DNA of 5,673 nucleotides from Barnesiella sp. (GTDB lineage: Bacteria; Bacteroidota; Bacteroidia; Bacteroidales; Muribaculaceae), in contig JAAVEX010000051.1 of NCBI GenBank assembly GCA_014801065.1, positions 8,489 to 14,161 on the forward strand, written 5' to 3'. The position numbers and the translations under genes were made by a program. The notes under the pieces were generated by a model. That model worked only from the letters and a program-made list of their open reading frames with translations, had not been told where the DNA came from and did no database searches. This document shows positions 1-4,178 of the stretch, piece by piece (position 1 is the stretch's first letter; each line of letters starts with the position of its first letter).

Positions 1-192
1 GCCACTCTGCTACTCAGCGCCGCCGCCGTCTGCTATTTCATCTCCCGTTCAATATTCATATTCAAAGGATTTAGAATTTTTTATAACAATTCATTAGCTT
101 TACTCTACTTTATTTTGTACCTTTGCAGCCTTGAAATCATACCATTAATCATAATCTATAAAGCTTCGCTTTATTGCTGCTCAATTCTCTGA
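1..192 (+). CDS. DUF4271 family membrane protein, C-terminal fragment
   Basis: Frame 1 is open from the first base to the TGA at 190-192, giving the last 63 residues of a gene that begins before the window. The peptide is very hydrophobic: a first segment (about residues 3-22, ATLLLSAAAVCYFISRSIFI) is followed by a short basic/aromatic stretch FKGFRIFYNN and a second hydrophobic segment rich in L, I, F and Y (residues 31-54, containing LYLCSLEIIPLIIIY). This two-helix ending, with FKG-x-R-I-F and YLC-x-LEI-x-P, matches my recollection of DUF4271 proteins, inner-membrane proteins of unknown function found in Bacteroidetes. Its place directly upstream of a hemD-like gene and rnpA is the usual context for that family. 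The fragment was too short for routine ORF calling. No function can be assigned. The 3' end also carries a promoter for the next operon. Confidence 0.82.
   Translation, partial: ATLLLSAAAVCYFISRSIFIFKGFRIFYNNSLALLYFILYLCSLEIIPLIIIYKASLYCCSIL
94..125 (+). promoter_or_regulatory. Bacteroidetes-type promoter for the hemD-rnpA-yidD-TatD operon
   Basis: TACCTTTG at 118-125 is an exact match to the Bacteroidetes -7 consensus TAnnTTTG. Exactly 20 bases upstream, TTAG at 94-97 matches the -33 element TTTG in three of four bases. The surrounding 60-220 region is AT-rich compared with the genes on either side. Transcription would start near 132 and give a leader of roughly 90 nt before the GTG at 224. 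The element lies inside the DUF4271 coding sequence, where it spells the Tyr-Leu-Cys codons, so conservation of the protein alone could partly explain it. Confidence 0.6.
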
Positions 193-223
193 GCCGCCAA
201 TCATAATTTCATATCTCGACACA

Positions 224-964
224 GTGAAAACAAAGAAAATTTTAGTATCACAGCCAAAACCCTCTTCGGAAAAGTCGCCTTACTATGAAATTGCTGAGAA
301 ATACGGTGTTGATATCGTGTTCCGCCCCTTTATTAAAGTCGAAGGGCTCTCAGCCAAAGAATTCCGTCAGTCCAAAATCGCAATCTCCGAATTCACGGCA
401 ATTATCTTCACAGCGCGCACTGCTATTGACCATTTCTTCCGCCTTTGCGAGGAAATGCGCGTAAACATCCCCGACACTATGAAATACTTCTGCACAACAG
501 AAGCTATCGCCCTCTACCTGCAGAAATACATCGTGTATCGCAAACGTAAGATTTTCCACGGTACAACCGGCAAACTCGACGGACTCCTGCCCTCACTGAT
601 CAAACACAACAAAGAGAAATACCTCTACGTGGTCAGCGACGTGCACAAAGAAGACTCCACTATCCTCGACAACAACAAGATAAACTACACCAAAGCCGTG
701 ATGTACCGCACCGTCAGCAACGACTTCACCCCCGACGAATCGTTTGACTACGACATGCTCGTTTTCTTCAGCCCCAACGGTATCGCATCACTCCTCAAAA
801 ACTTCCCCGAATTCCAGCAAGGCGACATCCGCATCGCAACATTCGGCCAGACCACCGCAAAAGCAGTCAAAGACGCCGGACTCCGACTCGACATCGAAGC
901 CCCATCACCAAAAGCGCCTTCCATGACGGCCGCCCTCGAACTCTTCCTCAAAGAAGAGAAATGA
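224..964 (+). CDS. hemD: uroporphyrinogen-III synthase family protein (HemD-like)
   Basis: A 246-residue cytoplasmic protein of the HEM4 family, which closes and isomerises the linear tetrapyrrole hydroxymethylbilane to uroporphyrinogen III, the step before the haem, sirohaem and cobalamin branches. Features seen: N-terminal strand KILVSQPKP (residues 5-13), FTARTAIDHFF (62-72) in the first domain, FFSPNGIASL (181-190) and TFGQTTAKAVKDAG (206-219) in the second, and a closing APSMTAALEL (231-240). This two-lobe order and the length of about 250 are normal for the Bacteroidetes version next to rnpA. Sequence identity in this family is low, and Bacteroidetes genomes may carry a second, better-supported HemD, so the enzymatic role is probable rather than certain. 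The start is GTG at 224: family members begin at this point (M-K-x-K-K-I-L-V-S-Q-P-K-P), and no upstream in-frame ATG fits. It lies 31 bases after the DUF4271 stop. Its stop overlaps the rnpA start as ATGA. Confidence 0.88.
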   Translation: MKTKKILVSQPKPSSEKSPYYEIAEKYGVDIVFRPFIKVEGLSAKEFRQSKIAISEFTAIIFTARTAIDHFFRLCEEMRVNIPDTMKYFCTTEAIALYLQKYIVYRKRKIFHGTTGKLDGLLPSLIKHNKEKYLYVVSDVHKEDSTILDNNKINYTKAVMYRTVSNDFTPDESFDYDMLVFFSPNGIASLLKNFPEFQQGDIRIATFGQTTAKAVKDAGLRLDIEAPSPKAPSMTAALELFLKEEK

Positions 965-1395
965 CAATGACCTCACTCCGACTATACAAGAAAGAAAAAC
1001 TCTGCAGCAAAACTGCAATAGACTCCCTGTTCTCGCCATCCCTTAAAAAGAATGGCGAGAACAACTCAATTATGGCCTACCCCTGGAGAGCCGTCTGGCG
1101 CATTAACAACGCCAGAAAGCAACATTGCGCGCAATTCCTCATCACCGTCCCCAAAAAGCGACTGCGCCGTGCCGTTGACCGCGTCACCATGCGTCGACGG
1201 CTGAGAGAAGCCTACCGACTCTCCCGAACCCCGCTCACCGAGGCCACTCCGATCGACATCGCCTTCATCTACGTAGCCGACTCGCTGACCGACTACCGTA
1301 GCGCCGCCAGATCCATATCCAAAATCCTCTCACGCATCTCCTCAGCAATCAACGCCGCCGACCCCCAAACTAACCCTCCGGCCCAACAACCCTGA
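961..1395 (+). CDS. rnpA: ribonuclease P protein component (RnpA)
   Basis: A 144-residue basic protein, the protein subunit of RNase P, which helps the catalytic RNA remove 5' leaders from tRNA precursors. Diagnostic features: [15 protein letters not shown] near the N-terminus (10-24), the strand FLITVPKKR (59-67), and the basic helix [17 protein letters not shown] (70-86), which aligns with the RNR-x-KR-x-x-RE signature. The RNR triplet itself reads RVT here, while the following basic pair and RE-A-Y-R are kept. AFIYVAD (101-107) is the usual late strand. The protein ends in a Pro/Gln/Asn-rich tail (about 131-144) with no obvious role. The ATG at 961 overlaps the hemD TGA by 4 bases, suggesting coupled translation. 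Codons 23-35 lie in a perfect 12-bp inverted repeat. Family assignment is secure despite the altered motif. Confidence 0.92.
   Translation: MTMTSLRLYKKEKLCSKTAIDSLFSPSLKKNGENNSIMAYPWRAVWRINNARKQHCAQFLITVPKKRLRRAVDRVTMRRRLREAYRLSRTPLTEATPIDIAFIYVADSLTDYRSAARSISKILSRISSAINAADPQTNPPAQQP
1028..1063 (+). repeat. perfect 12-bp inverted repeat (hairpin) inside rnpA
   Basis: TGTTCTCGCCAT at 1028-1039 is the exact reverse complement of ATGGCGAGAACA at 1052-1063, separated by 12 bases (1040-1051, CCCTTAAAAAGA). There are no mismatches. The repeat covers codons 23-35 of rnpA, a loop region that varies in length between family members. In mRNA it would form a stable stem about 70 nt after the start codon. 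It is not followed by a T-run, so it is not a standard terminator. Confidence 0.75.
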
Positions 1396-1414
1396 CCCCA
1401 CCACATCCACCGCC

Positions 1415-1624
1415 GTGCGCCGACTCCTTATTCTCCCCATACGCTTCTACCAACTCTGCATCTCCCCGATGCTCCCCGCATGTTGCCGATTCACGCCAAC
1501 ATGCAGCCAATACGCCATAGAAGCAATCACACGCCACGGCGCAATCCGAGGAACACTCCTCGCAATCCGACGCATCCTCCGATGCCACCCCTGGGGAGGA
1601 TCAGGCTACGACCCGGTCCCATGA
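1415..1624 (+). CDS. yidD: membrane protein insertion efficiency factor YidD
   Basis: A 69-residue protein of the YidD (DUF37) family, a small inner-membrane-associated protein that promotes YidC/Sec-dependent insertion of membrane proteins. The signature is complete: amphipathic N-terminal stretch [19 protein letters not shown] (2-20), then [15 protein letters not shown] (24-38), HG (41-42), a basic helix [13 protein letters not shown] (48-60), and GYDPVP at the C-terminus (64-69). The conserved cysteines at 24, 30 and 57 are present, with an extra C23. Length is typical. The start is GTG at 1415, 19 bases after the rnpA stop; no in-frame ATG is available and the following [12 protein letters not shown] matches the normal family N-terminus. 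Adjacency to rnpA is nearly universal for yidD. Its TGA overlaps the ATG of the TatD-like gene (ATGA at 1621-1624). Confidence 0.94.
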   Translation: MRRLLILPIRFYQLCISPMLPACCRFTPTCSQYAIEAITRHGAIRGTLLAIRRILRCHPWGGSGYDPVP

Positions 1625-2268
1625 CACCGATCACCGACATACACACCCACCACCTGCGCCACAACGCAATCGTAGCCGTAACCCCCGACCATCCCCGACC
1701 CGACGGCTACCTCTACAGCATAGGCCTGCACCCCTGGCACATCACACCACAACTCCTGCCCGCACAGCTCGACTCACTCACACAAATAGCCGAATCATCT
1801 CCGGCCATCGTAGCTATCGGCGAAACAGGCATAGACCGCCTCAGAGGCCCGCAGATCGAACTTCAGATCCAAGCCTTCCAATCCCACATCCGCCTCAGCG
1901 AACAGCTCCGAAACCCCCTTATTATCCACTGCGTCCGAGCCCTCGACATCATCCTGAACCTCCACGCCACCCATCGCCCCCGATCCCCCTGGATCATCCA
2001 CGGCTTCCGCCTTGGACCCGCCTCCGCACGCCAACTGCTCGACCGCGGCCTGTTCATCTCTCTCGGCCCTCGCTTCAACCCCGACACCGCACGCACCATC
2101 CCCGCCGATCGCCTCCTCATCGAAACCGACGACGACCCCACAGCCACCATCGACACCGTAGCCTCCGCCGTAGCCACAGCCCGCTCCACCACCCCGGCCC
2201 AAATCCTCGACCTCTCCGCAGCCACCATCCGCCACCTCTTCCCCACCCACTTATCCGACACCCTATAA
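1621..2268 (+). CDS. TatD-like metal-dependent hydrolase
   Basis: A 215-residue protein of the TatD family in the amidohydrolase superfamily: TIM-barrel enzymes using two metal ions, several of which act as DNA exonucleases/phosphodiesterases. Metal-site motifs are all in order: D-x-H-x-H at residues 6-10 (DIHTH), GLHPW (35-39), IGETGID (66-72) with the bridging Glu68, IIHC (101-104) with His103, IIHG (125-128) with His127, and IETD (167-170) with Asp170. The protein is about 40 residues shorter than typical TatD (about 255-265), mainly in the spacing between motifs; this short form beside yidD is, as I recall, usual in Bacteroidetes. The ATG at 1621 is chosen because it overlaps the yidD stop and is followed at once by the metal-binding strand. 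A longer reading from 1480 would run through yidD in another frame and adds a basic, domain-free extension. Substrate unknown. The coding strand is strikingly C-rich. Confidence 0.88.
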   Translation: MTPITDIHTHHLRHNAIVAVTPDHPRPDGYLYSIGLHPWHITPQLLPAQLDSLTQIAESSPAIVAIGETGIDRLRGPQIELQIQAFQSHIRLSEQLRNPLIIHCVRALDIILNLHATHRPRSPWIIHGFRLGPASARQLLDRGLFISLGPRFNPDTARTIPADRLLIETDDDPTATIDTVASAVATARSTTPAQILDLSAATIRHLFPTHLSDTL

Positions 2269-2297
2269 ATTCCCGGTCCAATCAGGATCATTAAACA

Positions 2298-2485
2298 TGT
2301 AGGAGCGAGGCCGTTTCAATCCGACGGCTAAAGCTCCCCCACTTGGATGGCGGGGGTGGGAGGGCTGGCTTTAGCCGTCCCTTTCATCGAGCTAATTTGC
2401 TGATATACAAGCTGACAGCTAAAGCCGTCGCTCCCACATAAGCCACTGGCATGCAGCCGTGTATGAGCAGAGACTTTAGTCGCCC
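2298..2485. repeat. cluster of REP-like palindromes in alternating orientation (BIME-like)
   Basis: About five related units recur, approximating GTGGGAGCGACGGCTTTAGC followed by CGTC. Plus-oriented units lie at about 2299-2316 (GTAGGAGCGAGGCCG), 2355-2380 (GGTGGGAGGGCTGGCTTTAG...) and, degenerate, 2460-2485. Minus-oriented units lie at 2323-2340 and 2414-2438. The orientation alternates + - + - +. Each better-preserved unit has a GTAG/GGAG tetranucleotide at the foot of a short stem capped by TTTA, for example GACGGC-TTTA-GCTGTC on the minus strand at 2414-2429. That is the anatomy of REP elements handled by REP-associated tyrosine transposases (RAYT), and it resembles the Pseudomonas REP pattern. 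GACGGCTAAAGC (2323-2334) and GCTTTAGCCGTC (2368-2379) form a perfect 12-bp inverted repeat between units. No transposase gene is in the window. Confidence 0.7.
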
Positions 2486-2719
2486 GGCTGACACCGACAA
2501 AGCCGCAATAACGTGACATTTTAATGTCACCCCCGATATTTTGAGCTTCTGCAACCTCAGCCTAACCGGCATCCCTGACTCATAAAGAAACGATTGAAAT
2601 CGTTCATCCCACCACACCATTCCGTCAGCCTGCCCGACCGGCTCTCCCTCTATCAGGCGCTTGTCAGGTCTATCGGCCGTGCTCGGTCGATGCTCGCAAA
2701 TACAGCCTTTCTCATGAAA
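2486..2719. other. intergenic stretch without a credible gene; two small palindromes
   Basis: No open frame here has family features, and the longest (minus strand) frames run through the REP-like cluster or the tRNA. GTGACATT-TT-AATGTCAC at 2513-2530 is a perfect palindrome with 8-base arms. AACGATT-GA-AATCGTT at 2589-2604 is a second with 7-base arms. Neither is followed by a T-run. Read on the minus strand the stretch lies just downstream of the tRNA terminators. It could hold an interspersed repeat, a small RNA or decayed sequence; I cannot tell which. Confidence 0.4.
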
Positions 2720-2754
2720 ACAAAAGCGAACTCAGCTTGAATCTGAATTCGCTT
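2720..2754 (-). terminator. second intrinsic terminator downstream of tRNA-Ala
   Basis: Read on the minus strand, AAGCGAATTCAG pairs with CTGAGTTCGCTT around a 7-base loop (2736-2742). The stem has 12 pairs including one G·U, occupying 2724-2754, and the transcript continues TTTTG-TTTT. Its AAGCGAA/TTCGCTT arms are identical to those of the first terminator 49 bases away, but its loop and inner stem differ. On the plus strand the equivalent stem has a C·A mismatch and no good T-run, so the minus orientation is favoured. It acts as a backup, or is left from another transcription unit. Confidence 0.65.
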
Positions 2755-2768
2755 ATTGTCACCGAAGT

Positions 2769-2801
2769 AAAAAAGCGAACCGAAATTACTTCGATTCGCT
2801 T
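2769..2801 (-). terminator. intrinsic terminator of the tRNA-Ala gene
   Basis: On the minus strand, AAGCGAATCGAA pairs with TTCGGTTCGCTT around a 5-base loop (2785-2789), giving a 12-bp stem with a single G·U. It is followed by a run of six T (2774-2769), two of which are the end of the stem. It begins four bases after the encoded CCA end of the tRNA, exactly where a tRNA terminator should be. The plus strand has an A-run on the leading side only, so it should not terminate plus-strand transcription. Confidence 0.82.
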
Positions 2802-2804
2802 GAC

Positions 2805-2881
2805 TGGTGGAGTATAGCGGACTCGAACCGCTCACCTCGACACTGCCAGTGTCGCGCTCTAGCCAGATGAGCTAATACCCC
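2805..2881 (-). tRNA. tRNA-Ala (anticodon GGC)
   Basis: The minus strand folds into a complete cloverleaf of 74 nt plus an encoded CCA (2805-2807). The acceptor stem GGGGTAT pairs with ATACTCC and includes a G3·U70 pair, the main identity element of alanine tRNAs. The D arm is GCTC/GAGC with a 9-nt loop holding GG. The anticodon stem is CGACA/TGTCG with loop CTGGCAG, so the anticodon is GGC (plus positions 2845-2847). It reads GCC and GCU alanine codons. The variable region has 5 nt. The T arm is AGCGG/CCGCT with loop TTCGAGT. The discriminator base is A. A Bacteroidetes promoter lies just upstream and an intrinsic terminator just downstream, so the gene is probably transcribed alone. Confidence 0.96.
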
Positions 2882-2901
2882 ATTCGATTGCTTTTGCGTT
2901 G

Positions 2902-2933
2902 CAAAGATAGCCATTTTATCTGATCTTAACAAA
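2902..2933 (-). promoter_or_regulatory. promoter of tRNA-Ala, Bacteroidetes type
   Basis: On the minus strand TATCTTTG (2909-2902) is an exact -7 element, TAnnTTTG. TTTG (2933-2930) is an exact -33 element, and the two are 20 bases apart, the expected spacing. Transcription would begin about 2895, giving a leader of about 14 nt before the mature tRNA 5' end at 2881. Confidence 0.85.
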
Positions 2934-2951
2934 TTATTCGCAATTTTTTTC

Positions 2952-2959
2952 TATCTTTG
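2952..2959 (+). promoter_or_regulatory. -7 promoter element upstream of the CapA-like gene
   Basis: TATCTTTG is an exact match to TAnnTTTG on the plus strand and is followed by an AT-rich stretch. No TTTG sits at the ideal place 20 bases upstream (2928-2931 reads AACA), so the -33 element is weak or absent. A start near 2966 would leave a leader of about 30 nt before the ATG at 2996. The element contains the TTG at 2957-2959, which argues against using that TTG as a start codon. It is arranged back to back with the tRNA promoter, the two -7 elements being 42 bases apart. Confidence 0.6.
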
Positions 2960-2995
2960 TTCAATATTTATTGCCAAGTCATCACCACATTCCTT

Positions 2996-4126
2996 ATGCA
3001 CATCTTTTCTCACATCATGCTGTCCGCCTTCATGGCAACGCTGACCATGTCATGCGCCGGAAGCAGCGCAAGTGAATCAACATCACTCGATTCCATAGCC
3101 ATTGCCGCTACCGACTCTACACCATCCGCTCCCGCTCCAAAAACCGACAGCCTCACTCTCTCATTTGTGGGCGACATCATGATGGGCACAACGTATCCCG
3201 ACTCTATCCATGGCACTCACCTGCCGAAAGATGGTGGACGACACCTCTTCGACGACTGCCGCGACATTTTTCAGCGCGTCGACATCGCAACAGGAAATCT
3301 CGAAGGCAGCTTCCTGAAAGGACCCGGAAAGCGTCGCCCCATGGGCAATCCGAAATACTATTTCGTGTTCCGGATGCCCCCGGAATACGTCACAAATCTC
3401 ACCGATGCCGGATTTGACTTCGTTGGTCTCGCCAACAATCACATCAACGACTTCGGCGAGCCGGGCCGCCAATCAACAATGTCGACTCTGCGCGATGCCT
3501 CCCTGGCCTACGCCGGACTCAAAGGACTCTGCGAAACAGCCTACCTCACACGCAATGGTCTGCGGATCGGACTAACCCAGTTTGGCCACGGAGGCAACAA
3601 CCTCGACGTAACCAACCTCAACGAACTCCGCCGGGTTGTGAAAAACCTCCGCGACTCGGCCGACATAGTAATCGTATCGTTTCACGGCGGTGCCGAAGGT
3701 GCGGCTCACACCCATGTCCCTCTTCGACAGGAAAACTACCTCGGTGAAAATCGCGGCAACGTGGCCGAATTTGCCCACGCCGCAATCGATGCCGGCGCCG
3801 ACGTGGTCTATGGCCACGGCCCACACGTGCCTCGCGCCGTCGAGCTCTATAAAGACCACATAATCTTCTACTCCCTTGGCAATTTCTGCACCCCCTACCG
3901 AATGGGCATAGCCGGACCCACAGGCTACGCACCCGTAGCCGAAGTGACAATCGGTGCCGACGGAAAATTCCGCTCCGGACGAATCCACTCCTTCATCCAG
4001 CAGCGTGGTCGCGGGCCCGTCGCCGACCCCACCAACACCGTAGCCAAATTCATGCGTAAACTCTCGCAGGAAGACTTCCCTTCATCCCCGCTGAAAATTG
4101 CCGACGACGGCACCCTCTCCCGCTAA
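2996..4126 (+). CDS. CapA/PGA_cap family metallophosphatase-like lipoprotein
   Basis: From the ATG at 2996 the protein has 376 residues. A hydrophobic N-terminus (about 7-19) runs into LTMSC with Cys20, a plausible but non-ideal lipobox. A low-complexity Ser/Ala/Thr/Pro linker follows (21-52), as expected for an exported lipoprotein. The rest is a CapA domain, related to calcineurin-like phosphoesterases: SFVGDIMMG (56-64) with Asp60, GNLEG (100-104), GLANNHINDFG (144-154), IVSFHGGAEG (226-235) and YGHGPHVPRAVE (272-283), then FYSLGNF (291-297). These supply the Asp, Asn and His residues expected at a metal site. CapA is named from poly-gamma-glutamate capsule synthesis in Bacillus, but most family members have no known substrate and no capB/capC is present here, so a capsule role is not implied. 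The n-region lacks Lys/Arg, which is unusual for a signal peptide; ATG 3017 is an alternative start. The kinase gene follows after 52 bases. Confidence 0.85.
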   Translation: MHIFSHIMLSAFMATLTMSCAGSSASESTSLDSIAIAATDSTPSAPAPKTDSLTLSFVGDIMMGTTYPDSIHGTHLPKDGGRHLFDDCRDIFQRVDIATGNLEGSFLKGPGKRRPMGNPKYYFVFRMPPEYVTNLTDAGFDFVGLANNHINDFGEPGRQSTMSTLRDASLAYAGLKGLCETAYLTRNGLRIGLTQFGHGGNNLDVTNLNELRRVVKNLRDSADIVIVSFHGGAEGAAHTHVPLRQENYLGENRGNVAEFAHAAIDAGADVVYGHGPHVPRAVELYKDHIIFYSLGNFCTPYRMGIAGPTGYAPVAEVTIGADGKFRSGRIHSFIQQRGRGPVADPTNTVAKFMRKLSQEDFPSSPLKIADDGTLSR

Positions 4127-4139
4127 ACATCAAAGCCGA

Positions 4140-4169
4140 AACGTGTGACTTTCGCATCAACGTGTGACT
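4140..4169 (+). repeat. 11-base direct repeat upstream of the kinase gene
   Basis: AACGTGTGACT occurs at 4140-4150 and again at 4159-4169, a 19-base period, in the short gap between the CapA-like gene and the kinase. The second copy ends nine bases before the ATG at 4179. It could be a binding site for a regulator or part of the translation start region. No promoter element of the TAnnTTTG type is visible between the two genes. Confidence 0.5.
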
Positions 4170-4178
4170 CAAGCGGAT

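Noticed and set aside
1480..2268. Longer 262-residue reading of the TatD-like gene from ATG 1480
   Set aside because: The added 47 residues lie entirely within yidD in another frame and have a basic, repetitive composition. The metal-binding strand DIHTH follows at once after ATG 1621, which overlaps the yidD stop.
1795..2291. Two long minus-strand frames opposite the TatD-like gene
   Set aside because: They are a by-product of the C-rich codon choice of the plus-strand gene; their products are low-complexity Gly/Val/Arg-rich.
2298..2485. CRISPR array
   Set aside because: The repeats alternate in orientation, vary in sequence and are not separated by uniform spacers; no cas gene is present.
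2384..2620. 78-residue minus-strand frame and the small frames around it (for example 16 and 20 codons near 2573-2712)
   Set aside because: No family features. Part of it translates the REP-like repeats. A real small peptide cannot be excluded, but nothing supports one.
2653..2835. 60-residue minus-strand frame
   Set aside because: It runs through the 3' half of the tRNA gene and both terminators, so it cannot be a real gene.
2957..2995. TTG start at 2957 for the CapA-like gene
   Set aside because: The TTG is inside an exact TAnnTTTG promoter element, and the extra 13 residues do not improve the signal peptide.
3572..3988. 138- and 110-residue minus-strand frames opposite the CapA-like gene
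   Set aside because: Antisense to conserved CapA motifs, with low-complexity composition and no start context or promoter.
2996..4126. Capsule (poly-gamma-glutamate) biosynthesis locus
   Set aside because: Only the CapA-like domain is present, without ligase or transport genes, so the capsule label would rest on the family name alone.
4164..4178. GTG start at 4164 for the kinase
   Set aside because: It falls inside the second copy of a direct repeat. An in-frame ATG five codons later gives the same domains. The choice is not certain.
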